Notes: a model not told the origin generated them from the sequence alone. DNA of 64,000 nucleotides from Thiohalocapsa sp. ML1 (GCF_001469165.1 NZ_JABX01000004.1:124001-188000); one strand, 5' to 3'. Shown: positions 1 to 13,904, counted from the first letter of the stretch. Program-made: numbers and translations.

Positions 1-44
1 AACCGCCCACCCTCGGCCCTTTTGCCAGGTTTGCGGATCGAACA

Positions 45-542
45 TCAGCGTTGCGGCTCGTTCTGATCCGGGTCCGGGCTCGCCTGTGGACCGCTGCCGT
101 CGGTGTCGGCGGAGGCTGCCGCGAGACGCATGAACAAGAGACTGGGCAAGACGGCAATGGCGCCGACGGCCATCAGCCCGACGGCGAACAGCGCGAGCCC
201 GACACCGACGCGGCGGGCCACGACGACGAGCATCCCCAGCGCCAGCAGCGCCGCCGCCGCCAGCATCATCGCGCGGCCCGGGCCCGAGGCCGCAGCATCC
301 GGCTCCGTCGCGGGCGCCAGCGCCAGCGCCAGCGCCAGCGCCAGCGCCGACAGCAGAAGCAGATTCACCAGCAGCATCAGCGCCGCATTGGGCAGCGAGA
401 AGGGCTCGTAGCCGAAGCGCCCGGCCGCGTGCCGATTCACGACATAGACGCTCCAGAGGAGCGCCGTGAACACGCCGAACGCGGCGGCGAGCCAGGCGGC
501 AGCGAGCACTCCCCGAGGTTCGGACACTGCACCTCCTCGCAC
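45..542 (-). CDS. Small four-helix membrane protein, duplicated and 5'-altered copy
   Basis: A 165-residue ORF of unknown function, almost identical over most of its length to the 149-residue protein at 10823-11272. Four hydrophobic segments are visible: near the N-terminus, around the [12 protein letters not shown] stretch, and two in the second half; the tail is acidic and polar. In this copy the normal start (METLL in the other copy) has been lost by the deletion. The ORF opens instead at an ATG inside antisense-like lipA-derived sequence, giving 13 unrelated leading residues. An Ala-Leu expansion (about five extra AL pairs) comes from a GCCAGC hexamer tract. Expression is doubtful because its natural promoter context is gone; it may be a decaying pseudogene. 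Confidence 0.5.
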   Translation of the reverse strand: MRGGAVSEPRGVLAAAWLAAAFGVFTALLWSVYVVNRHAAGRFGYEPFSLPNAALMLLVNLLLLSALALALALALAPATEPDAAASGPGRAMMLAAAALLALGMLVVVARRVGVGLALFAVGLMAVGAIAVLPSLLFMRLAAASADTDGSGPQASPDPDQNEPQR

Positions 543-787
543 ACCGTCGCCAGGCCCGTCTCGCGCAACAGCCGCTTGATGCGCATGACACCCGGCCCGG
601 TCGGCGCCTTGGCGCGGATCCAGGCGGGCTTGCGTGGCATGGTCGTCGTCGCCTCGACCTTCACCGGGATGCGCGACACCTTGTCGTGCCCGCGCTGATG
701 CGTCTCAGGCGAGGCGCGGGACGGGGCTTCGAGCGGGCTTGCGTCGGGCATGGGGTGGTCCGGTGTGATGGGTCCGAGAGCGGACAT
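437..787 (-). pseudogene. lipA: lipA 5' fragment fused out of frame to downstream sequence
   Basis: The first ~94 codons match lipoyl synthase at 11307-12323 almost residue for residue, starting at the same MSALG start and running through the auxiliary-cluster cysteines [12 protein letters not shown]. At that point the 782-nt deletion joins the reading frame to the start region of the membrane-protein gene in another frame, adding about 22 unrelated residues before a stop. The radical-SAM CX3CX2C motif and everything after it are missing, so no lipoyl synthase activity is possible. This is a relic of the segmental duplication. Confidence 0.85.
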
Positions 788-888
788 GGGCGCTTGTGCA
801 GTCTGTTTCGACCCGGGGGCCTCGATCATCGTGCCGGCCACATCGCCTGCCGCACGCAAGCGGTTCGCACAGCGGACACTACTGCGCT

Positions 889-1113
889 GGGATCGCCGGC
901 TTTCCAGTCGGCTCGCCGCCGGCGCGGCGGACCGGGATCGCCGGCTTTCCAGCCGGCTCGCCGCCGACGCGGCGGACCGGGATCGCCGGCTTTCCAGCCG
1001 GCTCGCCGCCGACGCGGCGGACCGGGATCGCCGGCTTTCCAGCCGGCTCGCCGCCGGCGCGGCGGACTGGGATCGCCGGCTTTCCAGCCGGCTCGCCGCC
1101 GACGCGGCTCGAT
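889..1113. repeat. Tandem array of five 45-bp palindromic repeats
   Basis: Five head-to-tail units starting at 889, 934, 979, 1024 and 1069, differing at only a few positions. Each unit contains the palindrome GCCGGCTTTCCAGCCGGC. Because 45 is a multiple of three and stops are absent, several frames stay open; they are not genes. Two partial units in the opposite orientation lie at 10556-10622, and a related single element (GAAGCCGGCTGAAAGCCGGC) is at about 1242-1261. The pattern resembles REP-type intergenic elements. Nothing gene-like is seen between 818 and 1404. Confidence 0.9.
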
Positions 1114-1318
1114 GCCGCGTCGGCGGCGTCCTGGCTGATCATAGAGCACATGCGCGCTCGTCCGGCCGGCCGCGCGGCATGGGCAACCGCCCGGCTCCCG
1201 CGCCGCAGATCGCGCGCCGGGGGCATCGAGCCCCCGGCACGCGAAGCCGGCTGAAAGCCGGCGCTCCCAGTCGGCGCCGGCGCGGTCTCGAGCCCGCTTG
1301 TCGGGCATCCCTCAGTTT

Positions 1319-1403
1319 GAGAGTTTGCAGATGAGTCAAGTGTACGACCACACCTGGGGGAAGGGCCGAGGGCCGAGGGCCGAGGGCCGAGGGCCGAGGG
1401 AGC
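1319..1403. repeat. GGCCGAGGG repeat, copy 1
   Basis: Begins with the conserved flank TTTGCAGATGAGTCAAG and continues after about 20 nt into five GGGCCGA units. The same flank plus GGCCGAGGG tract recurs at 26112-26245 and 28537-28652, and the tract alone at 23434-23505 and 25008-25072. This copy has only the left arm; it abuts an ilvD fragment. Confidence 0.8.
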
Positions 1404-1578
1404 CATGCCCATCACCCCGCCGGCCCGGTGCACGTCCTCCATGTGATAGGTCTGGGTGGCGGGGGCCACCTTGCACAGGTTCGGCACCTTGCGGCTGAGG
1501 CGGTCGATGTCGGCCATGGTGAAGGGCACGCCGGCCTCCTGCGCGGCAGCGAGCAGGTGCAGCACGGTGTTGGTGGAG
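1404..1578 (-). pseudogene. ilvD: ilvD internal fragment (dihydroxy-acid dehydratase)
   Basis: About 58 in-frame residues match the centre of dihydroxy-acid dehydratase: [19 protein letters not shown], then [20 protein letters not shown] and [15 protein letters not shown], which include the conserved STNT and KVAP segments of the family. Homology stops abruptly on both sides: at the GGCCGAGGG repeat on one side and at an IS91 transposase remnant on the other. It cannot be functional. Other pieces of ilvD lie at 12449-12531 and 13905-14348. Confidence 0.85.
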
Positions 1579-1591
1579 CTTTCTCCCCGCC

Positions 1592-2073
<482 letters not shown>

Positions 2074-2078
<5 letters not shown>

Positions 2079-2297
2079 CCGCCGTCTCTCTCGCAGGGAA
2101 CGCTGTAGCCTTCTCGTCTGCCGGTGGCACGCTGCCCCGCAGATGCACGCGCCCGCAGCCCGGAACGGAACGCGCGCGCCTGCCCCCCGGACGCCCGTCA
2201 GCCCCGCAACTGGGCGTTGACCGCACACCCCACCCCCGCTAACCTCTTTCTCGGGCCAACCTGGACGCTCAGGTTGGCTTGGATTTCCTATCCGTTT
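2074..2297. repeat. ~200-bp dispersed repeat, copy 1
   Basis: Starts GGTAGCCGCCGTCTCTCTC and ends near GGATTTCCTATCCG. It is clearly related to 14629-14869 over its full length and to 12761-12921 over the central and right part. Shared blocks include GACGCCCGTCAG and CCGCTA. Near the right end is a perfect 8-bp stem (CCAACCTG...CAGGTTGG, loop of six). No ORF is conserved among copies. The rest of the gap to 2509 holds only short sequence repeats (TTTCAACCGGAGG twice at about 2405-2430). Confidence 0.85.
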
Positions 2298-2509
2298 CCG
2301 CCGAGGGCGCAAGGCGGCCCTTTCCTGCGATTCGCTCGTCCCACAGGTCGTTTGGCCTATGGCGGAGGTCCCATAGAGAAACACCGGGTGCTCTCCCGTA
2401 CTCATTTCAACCGGAGGCTCATTTCAACCGGAGGCGGCTACGTGATGTGTGAAGCGCAGGACGTGCCCAACCTCCGGTCACCATCGGTTTGAAACTATGA
2501 GGCTCAGCC

Positions 2510-3415
2510 ATGAAAACACTCGCGAAAACGGCCCTGATTGCGGTATCGATTGCCTTCGGGGCCATCGCTGCACACGCCGCCAATGTGGAGTTGGAGACCA
2601 AGGCGGTCACCATCAACGGCGTCGAGCTCGATTACGTGGAGCATGGGCAGGGTGCCGCTGTGGTGTTCCTGCATGGTCTATTCAATGACCATCGCCAGTG
2701 GCTTCCGCAACGGGACGATGTTGGAGCACGCTATCGGTTCATCGCGTACACGCAGCGCTATCACGGTCCGCGACCCTGGTCGGATGACGGTGAGAACTAC
2801 TCGAATGCCACGCACGCAGAGGATCTCGCCGAGCTCATCCGGACCCTCGATGCCGGCCCGGTACATGTGGTCGGCCGATCGAATGGGGGCCACATCGCGC
2901 TGGTCATGGCGCTCGAACACCCGGAGCTGGTGCGCAGTCTTGTGCTGGCCGAGACGGGCGGGGTGGGAAATCTGGTCTCCGATACACCAGAGGGCAAGGA
3001 AGCCATCGGCGCATTTCGGGAGGCTCTGGCACCCGCCAGACAGGCCGCGCTGGCGGGTGATTCGGATGCGGCGACGCGCTACTTCTACGAGGCTGTGGCC
3101 GGACGACCTGGCCTGTGGGAAACGCTCTCGGAAGACAGACGGCAGCTCATGCTGCCCAACGGACGAATGCTTCGTCTGTTCTTCTCCGCGCCGCGGACGA
3201 ACATCAGTTGCGACCAGCTTGGCCAAGTGCGGGCGCCCACCCTCATCGTTAAGGGGGATCGATCGATCCCGATGTTTCATCTGTTCAGTGATGCAGTTGC
3301 CGGATGCATGCCAGGCAGCCAGGTGGCCGTAATCCCGAACACCGGACACGGCATGAGTCAAAAGAACCCCGCCGCCTTCAATAAGGCGCTTCTGGAATTC
3401 CTCGAACGGAACTGA
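2510..3415 (+). CDS. Exported alpha/beta hydrolase
   Basis: A 301-residue serine hydrolase of the alpha/beta fold with a Sec signal peptide (about residues 1-23, cleavage after AHA), so it acts in the periplasm or outside. Visible features: oxyanion-hole HG at about 55-56, nucleophile elbow GRSNG with Ser124, an acidic residue in LIVKGD (about 249) and the catalytic His in NTGHGM (about 279). Full length for the family. The substrate cannot be read from the sequence; esterase, lactonase or haloperoxidase-like relatives all share this core. The start is supported by a GAGG about 10 nt upstream and by the signal peptide. It is monocistronic, preceded by a dispersed repeat and followed by a hairpin. 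Confidence 0.85.
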   Translation: MKTLAKTALIAVSIAFGAIAAHAANVELETKAVTINGVELDYVEHGQGAAVVFLHGLFNDHRQWLPQRDDVGARYRFIAYTQRYHGPRPWSDDGENYSNATHAEDLAELIRTLDAGPVHVVGRSNGGHIALVMALEHPELVRSLVLAETGGVGNLVSDTPEGKEAIGAFREALAPARQAALAGDSDAATRYFYEAVAGRPGLWETLSEDRRQLMLPNGRMLRLFFSAPRTNISCDQLGQVRAPTLIVKGDRSIPMFHLFSDAVAGCMPGSQVAVIPNTGHGMSQKNPAAFNKALLEFLERN

Positions 3416-3433
3416 ATCCGGCATAGCGTATAG

Positions 3434-3461
3434 GGCGGCGTATGCGGCCCCATACACCGCC
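3434..3461. terminator. Hairpin after the hydrolase gene
   Basis: An 11-bp stem with one mismatch (GGCGGCGTATG / CATACACCGCC) and a six-base loop, 18 nt after the hydrolase stop. There is no T tract, so it is only a possible terminator or mRNA-end structure. Confidence 0.35.
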
Positions 3462-3464
3462 GAG

Positions 3465-3608
3465 GAGCCACGATCGCGGTGCCCGCGGTTGACGTGGTAG
3501 TGCACCTCGCCGGCCAGGGTCACGCCGTTGTCGCCGAGCTCCTGCACGGTGAAGGTGTTGCCGCCGATGGACGGCGCGACGAAACGCAGATTTCGCTGAA
3601 GCTTGGCA
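3465..3608 (-). other. Possible coding remnant of unknown origin
   Basis: One minus-strand frame reads smoothly through this short stretch (RFVAPSIGGNTFTVQELGD, then GVTLAGEVHYHVNRGH) with protein-like composition, but it has no start and no recognisable family. It directly follows the stop of the GGDEF gene. It may be a leftover from rearrangement or chance. Confidence 0.2.
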
Positions 3609-5515
3609 CTAGTGAGGCTGGTCGACCGCGGCCATGTCGCTGCGGCGCTGGCGCACGCCCTCGAGGGCCAGCGTCAGCGCCGCGCTGTGCGCCTCGAGTC
3701 TGGACCAGCCTTGCTGCACCTCGGCGTCACCGGGCAGCGCGGCGACCGCGTCGGTCGAGGTCGCGGGCAACCGCGCCCGCAGCGCCTGCACGGTGCCGAG
3801 CAGCGCGGCGCCGGTCTGATGCAAGGCGTGGTGGTGAGCCTCCACCGCACCGAACTCGGCCATCGTGCCGTAGCGGCGCTGCGTGGCGGACTTGGCCAGC
3901 CAGTCCCCGAAGTGGCAGACCCGCGCGCCCAGCGGCGGCGGCGCGGTCGCGGCGTCGGCGACGAGCGTGACGGCCAGCGGGTGCTGCTCCAGCAGCGGGA
4001 TGAACTGGCCCGGCGGCACCAGCCCGCGCTGCGGGTGCTGCCAGCGGATCAGCGCCTCGAAGCCGGCCACCCGACCGGTTGCCAGCCACACCTTGGGCTG
4101 GTAGTACAGGCGCATCTCGCCGGCATGCAGACCCTGGCGCACCTCCTCGATGCGGATAAAACGCTCGCGCGCGGACTCATCCTTGAGCGGGTCGAACAGG
4201 TGGTAGCGGTTCTTGCCGGTGAGCTTGGCCAGGTACATCGCCTGATCGGACTGGCGCAGCAGTTGCTCGGCCTCCATGCCGTCTACCCCTTGCGGAAATC
4301 CTGCCACGCCGATGCTGGCAGTCAACTGCAGGGTCTCGCCGGCGAGCATCAGCGGCTCGGCCACCGCGTGCAGCAGGCGGCGCACCGGCACCGCAAAGGC
4401 GTCGGCGTCGCCGAGTTGGGTCAGGATCACGGCAAACTCGTCGCCGCCGATGCGCGCCAGGTACTGCCGGTCGCGCAGGCACCGGGCCAGGCGCCGACCG
4501 ATCTCCACGATGAGCTGGTTGCCCCGCTCGCGGCCGACCTGGGCGTTGGCCGCGGCAAAGCCGTCGATGTCGATGTAGGCCACCGCCAGCCGCGTCTGCG
4601 GCGTGCCGCGGGTGGCCATGCTGGCGGCCATACAGGCGCGCAGCACGTCCAGGAACTTCGCCCGATTGGGCAGCCCCGTCAGCACGTCATGGTGGGTGAT
4701 GAAGTCGACCTCGGCCTGGTGCGCCTTGGCCTCGGAGATGTCCTGCACCGTGCCCCAGGCAGTGTGCGCCCGACCGTCGGGACCGGCGTCGAACTCGGCG
4801 CGTTCGCGTACCCAGGTGGCGGCCGCCGGGGGCGTGATCCGATGCTCGACCTCATAGGGCTGGCCCGTCAGCGCCGCTGCCCATTCGCCGGCCACGCGGT
4901 CGCGGTCCTCGGGGTGCACCTTGGCCAGAAAGTCGTCCAGGGTCAGCGGGGTGTCGTCGGGCACGCCGAACAGCCGGTAGGTCTCGGGCGACCAACTCAG
5001 CGCCCGGGTGCGCAGATCCAGCTTCCAGCTGCCGATGTGCGCCACCTGTTGCGCGCGCAGCAGATCGGCGGTGCGCTCGCGGACCAGTTGTTCCAGCTCG
5101 GCCTGTTGTCGGACCTGGGCGCGACGCATCGCGTACAGCGCCAGGTGGGTGCCGACCCGCGCCAGCACCTCGGCTTCCTCGAATGGCTTGGTCACGTAAT
5201 CGACCCCACCCTCGGCGAAGGCGCGCACCTTGCTGTCGGTCTCGGTCAGGGCGCTGATGAAGATCACCGGCACGTCGGCCAGCCCGGGCATCGCCTTGAG
5301 CCGGCGGCAGACCTCGTAGCCGTCCATCTCCGGCATCATCACGTCGAGCAGGATCAGGTCGGGCGCCTGGGCGGCGGCGGCCTTGAGCGCGAGTGCGCCG
5401 CGCGGAAACAGCCGCGGCTGGTGCCCGTGCTGGCGCAGCAGCGCGTCGAGCAGCTTGAGGTTGGCGGGCGTGTCATCCACCACCATGACGGAAGCGGGGA
5501 TCGGCGTGGGTATGT

Positions 5516-5519
<4 letters not shown>
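3609..5519 (-). CDS. Response regulator REC-PAS-GGDEF with truncated EAL and CZB-like tail
   Basis: Cytoplasmic output protein of a phosphorelay, 636 residues. Receiver domain at about 10-125 with acidic pair DD15-16, phospho-acceptor Asp59 and the conserved Lys in TKPF; PAS domain at about 155-265; GGDEF domain at about 275-440 with an intact RIGGDEF signature near 355, so diguanylate cyclase activity is expected. An EAL domain begins at about 465 (YYQPK, FEALIRW) but stops after some 60 residues. It is followed by about 100 residues with HFGDWL and spaced His residues, resembling a chemoreceptor zinc-binding (CZB) domain. The usual ~180 central EAL residues are missing, so phosphodiesterase activity is unlikely. 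Its ATG overlaps the stop of the upstream kinase (ATGA), so the pair is translationally coupled. Confidence 0.9.
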
Positions 5520-10162
<4,643 letters not shown>

Positions 10163-10219
10163 CGGGATACCGCACTCTCGATAGGGATCGGCGTGTGCGC
10201 CGGCGCCGCCCGGTGCGCG

Positions 10220-10510
10220 CTATGGGTTCGTGATCGCATAGACCATGTCCTCGATAGAGCGCTTGAAGGACTCGTTCTCGACGAACTGCCGGTAGACCTG
10301 CGTATCGTCGGCCAGCAGGTGCTGCATCACCTTGGCCAGCGCCTGATCGTGCGCGAGGCGCGCAGTGTGCGGGGTGTTCTCCTTCGCGTTCTGGTAAGCG
10401 GTGTCGGCGGCAACCTTGGGCGCGATGTCTTCGCGGATACGTTTGGCGACCCGGTCGGTGTCGTTGAACAAGGTACCGAACTGCTCGTTGAACGCATTCA
10501 GGATACTGCT
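10220..10510 (-). pseudogene. hsdR 3' fragment (type I restriction enzyme, R subunit)
   Basis: About 95 residues ending in a TAG stop read as the C-terminus of a type I restriction endonuclease R subunit: RLSSILNAFNEQFG, DTDRVAKRIREDIAPKVAAD, AYQNAKENTP and a final FVENESFKRSIEDMVYAI. The upstream helicase and nuclease parts are absent, and homology ends about 45 nt before REP-type repeat units at 10556. A short ORF from a TTG at 10471 exists but is only part of the remnant. No hsdM or hsdS is visible. The call rests on remembered family motifs. Confidence 0.7.
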
Positions 10511-10555
10511 CAGCCGCCGGGCGGACGACCGCGCATGTGCCCTCTGATCGGCCCA

Positions 10556-10622
10556 GACGCCGCCGAGCCGGCTGGAAAGCCGGCGATCCCGGTCCGCCGC
10601 GCCGGCGCCGAGCCGGCTGGTA
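10556..10622. repeat. 45-bp palindromic repeat, inverted partial copies
   Basis: One complete and one partial unit of the array seen at 889-1113, in the opposite orientation (GAGCCGGCTGGAAAGCCGGC). They abut the hsdR remnant. Confidence 0.85.
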
Positions 10623-10675
10623 ACTGAGCCATGCTGTTGGGGGAGGCGTCGCCTCAGACCGACCAGCTCGTGCTC

Positions 10676-10725
10676 ATCGCTATCGAAATCGCTATCGAAA
10701 TCGCTATCGAAATCGATCGAAATCG
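10676..10725. repeat. ATCGCTATCGAA microsatellite
   Basis: Three perfect 12-bp ATCGCTATCGAA units run into further ATCGAA steps, then GATCCCGATCCCGATTTTGATG. The gap 10511-10822 contains only this tract and the inverted palindromic units; no gene is seen. Confidence 0.85.
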
Positions 10726-10822
10726 AACCGAGTGGCGACCGATCCCGATCCCGATTTTGATGTCGATCTCGACGCGCCAGCCGCCCACCCTCGGCCCTTC
10801 TGCCAGGTTTGCGGATCGAACA

Positions 10823-11272
10823 TCAGCGTTGCAGCTCGTCCTGATCCGGGTCCGGGCTCGCCTGTGAGCCGCTGCCGTCGGTGTCCGCAGAGGCTGCCGC
10901 GAGACGCGTGAACAAGAGACTGGGCAAGACGGCAATCGCGCCGACGGCCATCAGCCCGACGGCGAACAGCGCGAGCCCGATACCGACGCGGCGGCCGATG
11001 ACGACGAGCATCCCCAGCGCCAGCAGCGCCGCCGCGGCGAGCATCAGGGTGCGGCGGAGGTCCAAGGCCGCAGCATCCGGCTCCGCCGTCGGCGCCAGGG
11101 CCGACAGCAGCAGGAGATTCACCAGCAGCATCAGCGCCGCATTGGGCAGCGAGAAGGGCTCGTAGCCGAAGCGCCCGGCCGCGTGCCGATTTACGACATA
11201 GACGCTCCACATGAGCGACGTAAACACGCCGAACGCGGCGGCGAGCCAGGCGGCAGCGAGGAGCGTCTCCAT
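10823..11272 (-). CDS. Small four-helix membrane protein downstream of lipA
   Basis: A 149-residue inner-membrane protein of unknown function. Hydrophobic segments lie at about 4-22, 43-62, 73-93 and 98-122, followed by a polar, acid-rich cytoplasmic or periplasmic tail ([16 protein letters not shown]). It begins 34 nt after the lipA stop on the same strand and is probably co-transcribed with it. No catalytic motif is visible. A near-identical altered copy is at 45-542. Not recognised as a named family. Confidence 0.8.
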   Translation of the reverse strand: METLLAAAWLAAAFGVFTSLMWSVYVVNRHAAGRFGYEPFSLPNAALMLLVNLLLLSALAPTAEPDAAALDLRRTLMLAAAALLALGMLVVIGRRVGIGLALFAVGLMAVGAIAVLPSLLFTRLAAASADTDGSGSQASPDPDQDELQR

Positions 11273-11306
11273 CGAGCGTGCAGTCCGGGCGAAGGCGCGG
11301 GCCGTA

Positions 11307-12323
11307 TCAGCCCTGCGTCAGCGACGCGCGGGCCTGCTCATCGGCATGGTACGACGAGCGCACCATGGGCGCGCTCGCGACGCTGTCGAACCCCATCGCC
11401 TCGCCCGCGACCCGCAACGCCTCGAACTCGTCCGGCGTCCAGAACCGGCGCACCGGCAGGTGCTCCCGGCTCGGTTGCAGATACTGCCCGAGCGTCAGCA
11501 TGTTGCAGCCGTGGGCGCGAAGGTCCTGCATCACGCCCAGCACCTCATCCTGCGCCTCGCCCAGGCCGAGCATGAGCCCGGACTTGGTCGGCACCTGCGG
11601 ATGGCGCGCCTTGAACGCGGCCAGCAGATTGAGCGAGCCCTGATAATCCGCGCCCGGCCGCGCCTCGCGATAGAGCCGCGGCACGGTTTCCAGGTTGTGG
11701 TTGAACACATCGGGCACCGCATCGCCCGCGAATGCGCCGAGCGCGATCGCTTCTCGACCGCGGAAGTCGGGCACCAGTACCTCGAGCCGAGTCCCCGGAC
11801 AACGCGCCCGCACCGCGCGCAGGCAGGCCGCGAAGTGCCCGGCCCCGCCGTCGCGGAGATCATCCCGGTCCACGGAGGTAATCACGACGTAGCGCAGCCC
11901 CATGCGCGCAATGGACTCGGCCAGCTTCGCGGGCTCCGCCTCGTCCAGCGGCTGCGGGCGGCCGTGGGCAACGTCGCAGAAGGGGCAGCGGCGGGTGCAG
12001 ATGTCGCCGAGGATCATGAAGGTCGCCGTGCCGTGGCCGAAGCACTCGCCGAGGTTCGGGCACTGCGCCTCCTCGCACACCGTCGCGAGGCCCGTCTCGC
12101 GCAACAGCCGCTTGATGCGCATGACACCCGGCCCGGTCGGCGCCTTGGCGCGGATCCAGGCGGGCTTGCGCGGCATGGTCGTCGTCGCCTCGACCTTCAC
12201 CGGGATGCGCGACACCTTGTCGTGCCCGCGCTGATGGGTCTCAGGCGAGGCGCGGGACGGGGCTTCGAGCGGGCTTGCGTCGGGCATGGGGTGGTCCGGT
12301 GTGATGGGTCCGAGAGCGGACAT
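11307..12323 (-). CDS. lipA: Lipoyl synthase
   Basis: Radical-SAM enzyme that inserts two sulfurs into octanoylated lipoyl domains, the last step of lipoate biosynthesis. With the start at [10 protein letters not shown] the protein has 338 residues, close to the family norm with a slightly long N-terminus. The auxiliary [4Fe-4S] cluster ligands are C83, C88 and C94 (CX4CX5C); the radical-SAM cluster ligands are C109, C113 and C116 (CTRRCPFC). The C-terminal RSSYHAD motif, whose Ser ligates the auxiliary cluster, is present. The frame stays open upstream to 12533 only because it runs into ilvD debris, and the duplicated copy shares the same MSALG start. The ATG at 12176 (MPRKP) is an alternative start. 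No intact second copy exists here, so this is the working lipA of the window. Confidence 0.96.
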   Translation of the reverse strand: MSALGPITPDHPMPDASPLEAPSRASPETHQRGHDKVSRIPVKVEATTTMPRKPAWIRAKAPTGPGVMRIKRLLRETGLATVCEEAQCPNLGECFGHGTATFMILGDICTRRCPFCDVAHGRPQPLDEAEPAKLAESIARMGLRYVVITSVDRDDLRDGGAGHFAACLRAVRARCPGTRLEVLVPDFRGREAIALGAFAGDAVPDVFNHNLETVPRLYREARPGADYQGSLNLLAAFKARHPQVPTKSGLMLGLGEAQDEVLGVMQDLRAHGCNMLTLGQYLQPSREHLPVRRFWTPDEFEALRVAGEAMGFDSVASAPMVRSSYHADEQARASLTQG

Positions 12324-12448
12324 GGGCGCTTGTGCAGTCTGTTTCGACCCGGGCGACGTGCGGCAGTTTACCAGCACCCGCCGTCCATCCTGCGCGCCCC
12401 GGCGGCGTCGGCGCCGTCGCGCAACCACACCAGCGCATTCGATTGTCC

Positions 12449-12531
12449 TCAGCCGAGCTGCGAGATATCGCGCACCGCCCCGCGGGCGGCACTGGTGGTC
12501 ATGGCGGCATAGGCGCGGAGCGCCTGGGGAC
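12449..12531 (-). pseudogene. ilvD: ilvD 3' end fragment
   Basis: The last 27 codons of a dihydroxy-acid dehydratase gene: [20 protein letters not shown] then SQLG and a TGA stop, matching the family's C-terminal RAYA...SADKGAVRD pattern. Homology ends at 12531 where ACACCTCAGG repeats begin. It sits 126 nt upstream of the lipA start, suggesting the ancestral order ilvD-lipA. Two other ilvD pieces lie at 13905-14348 and 1404-1578. Confidence 0.8.
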
Positions 12532-12651
12532 ACCTCAGGGACACCTCAGGACACCTCAGGGACAGACCACGTTTTTCGCCAAGCTTTGGACACCTCGGTG
12601 GACACCTCAGTGGACACCTCAGGGACAGACCACGTTATTCGCCAAGCTTTG
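12532..12651. repeat. ACACCTCAGG / GGGACAGACCACG direct repeats
   Basis: Short tandem ACACCTCAGG units followed by two copies, 63 nt apart (from 12551 and 12614), of a ~38-bp block that contains GGGACAGACCACGTT and ends TTCGCCAAGCTTTG. The GGGACAGACCACG core also occurs at 16371-16383. These look like small mobile or REP-type elements that interrupted ilvD. Between 12652 and 12760 nothing is recognised. Confidence 0.85.
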
Positions 12652-12760
12652 CGCGACATCAATGCTTGCTCTCGCTCTGCCCAGATGCCCGGATGCGCCC
12701 GCATTGTCGCTGGCGGCTATCCCATGCACGTGATCCTGCGCGAGACAGGCCGCGCCGCGG

Positions 12761-12921
12761 TGTTCGTCTGCCGACGGCAGGCTGCGCCGCGGATGCGAGC
12801 CCGCGCACCTCCGGAACGCGCGCGCCTGACCGCCTCCGACGCCCGTCAGCCCCAGTGGTCGGTGTTGACCACGCATCCCGCCCCCGCTATCGTCCTCTCC
12901 CGAGCCAACCTGGATGCTCAG
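12761..12921. repeat. ~200-bp dispersed repeat, copy 2 (partial)
   Basis: Matches copies 1 and 3 from about TTCGTCTGCC through GACGCCCGTCAG, GTTGACCACGCATCCCGCCC and CCAACCTGGATGCTCAG, but lacks the left end and the right arm of the terminal stem. It ends 11 nt before the start of the nucleotidyltransferase gene, so it supplies that gene's upstream region. Confidence 0.8.
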
Positions 12922-12932
12922 CCTCTACGGCG

Positions 12933-13286
12933 ATGACGAACGCTGAACCGCTGTTTGTCGATACCAACGTCCTGGACACGACCTTGCGTCTGTGCGCGCG
13001 CGAGATCAACGACATCCTTGCCGCCACGGCCGACATTGCCGGGCCGGATGCGACCGTGTGGTTGTTTGGCTCGCGCCTCGATGACGCGGCCCGCGGCGGC
13101 GATGTGGACCTGCTCGTGGAGGCGCCCGACGATCTGCCGCCGCTCGCCCGCGCGCGCCTGAAGCTGTTGCTGGAGGCGCGGCTGGGCCTGCCGGTGGATG
13201 TGCTGGCCTTGCGGCGCGGGGCGCCACTGCGCCCGTTCGAGGCCGTCGCGAAGGCGCGGGCGAGGCGGCTTGGGGGTGGCGCGTGA
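12933..13286 (+). CDS. MNT-type nucleotidyltransferase (MntA-like antitoxin)
   Basis: A 117-residue minimal nucleotidyltransferase. The signature GS-X9-DXD is present (G46, S47, D57, D59 in LFGSRLDDAARGGDVDLLVE). In MntA/HepT toxin-antitoxin systems the MNT protein neutralises the HEPN toxin by adding AMP to its active-site Tyr; this is the likely role. The ATG at 12933 (MTNAEPLF) is chosen because the open frame upstream runs through a dispersed repeat. The stop overlaps the GTG of the next gene (GTGA), as expected for a coupled pair. The module lies between ilvD fragments, so it probably arrived by insertion. Confidence 0.85.
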   Translation: MTNAEPLFVDTNVLDTTLRLCAREINDILAATADIAGPDATVWLFGSRLDDAARGGDVDLLVEAPDDLPPLARARLKLLLEARLGLPVDVLALRRGAPLRPFEAVAKARARRLGGGA

Positions 13287-13840
13287 CTGCGGGCGTGCTG
13301 GGGGCCGCGGCTGAACACCTGGCAGGTCTGCTGGAGGCGGTGCAGCGCTGCGTCTACTTCCTCGACGCCTCGCGGGCGCGGTTGTCCTGGCCGTTGACCG
13401 GCGAGCGGCTGGCGGAGAACCCGAAGGATGTCGCGTTGTTCGAGGCCCTGGCGGCGGTTAACGAGCGTTTCGCCAAGTTGCAGGACACCCTGGGGGCGGC
13501 GATGCGCCATGCCGCGATGCTCGCCGGCGAGCCGACCGACACCTTTTTGCGCACGCTCGTGTTTTTCGAGAAGGTCGGTGTGCTGGACGCCGTCGCACAA
13601 TGGCAGTTGTGCCGGACCACGCGGAACCTGGCAGCGCATGAATATGACATCGATTACGACCGGATTGCCGCGCACTTCAACGCGCTCGATGAACTGCTGC
13701 CGGGGCTTTATGGCACCGCTGCCCGCTTCGTCGGCTATTGCGAGAGCAGTCTTGGCATTCGACCGCAGCCGGGGGCCTTTGCGCCGGAGTTCGCGGCGCT
13801 GACCGGGCGGGCCGGGGATTCATCGGTGGCGCAGCGCTGA
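13283..13840 (+). CDS. HEPN-domain protein (HepT-like toxin)
   Basis: A 185-residue, mainly helical protein. The HEPN RNase signature RX4HXY is intact as R114, H119 and Y121 (RNLAAHEYD); Tyr121 is the residue a partner MNT would AMPylate. It is longer than typical HepT (~140 residues), with an N-terminal extension of about 40 and a C-terminal tail of about 45 residues. It begins with GTG overlapping the stop of the MNT gene. Predicted activity is cleavage of RNA or tRNA ends when unmodified; this comes from family knowledge, not direct evidence. It is followed by the 5' ilvD remnant on the other strand. Confidence 0.82.
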   Translation: MTAGVLGAAAEHLAGLLEAVQRCVYFLDASRARLSWPLTGERLAENPKDVALFEALAAVNERFAKLQDTLGAAMRHAAMLAGEPTDTFLRTLVFFEKVGVLDAVAQWQLCRTTRNLAAHEYDIDYDRIAAHFNALDELLPGLYGTAARFVGYCESSLGIRPQPGAFAPEFAALTGRAGDSSVAQR

Positions 13841-13904
13841 AGCCTTGTAGAGCATCTTCGCGGGCTCTGGCCCGCGGTGCGGGTCCGGCTGGTCCGCGGT
13901 GGCA

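Larger units (their letters stand above)
1..817. repeat. Segmental duplication, copy 1 (deleted copy of the lipA-membrane protein locus)
   Basis: Near-identical to 10783-12353, beginning at the left edge of the window and ending at the CGACCCGGG shared by both copies. Compared with the other copy it lacks about 782 nt: sequence at 506 jumps from the equivalent of 11260 to the equivalent of 12043, joining the start of the membrane-protein gene to the 5' third of lipA. Only a 2-nt overlap (AG) is seen at the joint, so no long direct repeat drove the deletion. It also carries a GCCAGC hexamer expansion at about 313-350 that the other copy lacks. Confidence 0.9.
10783..12353. repeat. Segmental duplication, copy 2 (intact lipA-membrane protein locus)
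   Basis: Full-length counterpart of 1-817. Identity starts at about 10783 (CCGCCCACCCTCGGCCC) and ends at CGACCCGGG about 12353, just upstream of the lipA start. This copy retains the 782 nt missing from the other one. Confidence 0.9.

Noticed and set aside
889-1113. Possible CRISPR array
   Set aside because: Units are directly contiguous with no unique spacers, and no cas genes are nearby.
686-1334. Overlapping ORFs in five frames across the 45-bp array
   Set aside because: They exist only because the repeat period is a multiple of three and lacks stops; the translations are low-complexity Arg/Pro/Gly repeats.
10220-10471. Independent 83-residue small protein
   Set aside because: Homology continues upstream of its TTG start, and the sequence reads as the tail of HsdR, so it is a remnant.
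11307-12533. LipA of 408 residues from the far upstream start
   Set aside because: The extra N-terminus is translated from ilvD debris in another frame; the conserved start is MSALG at 12323.
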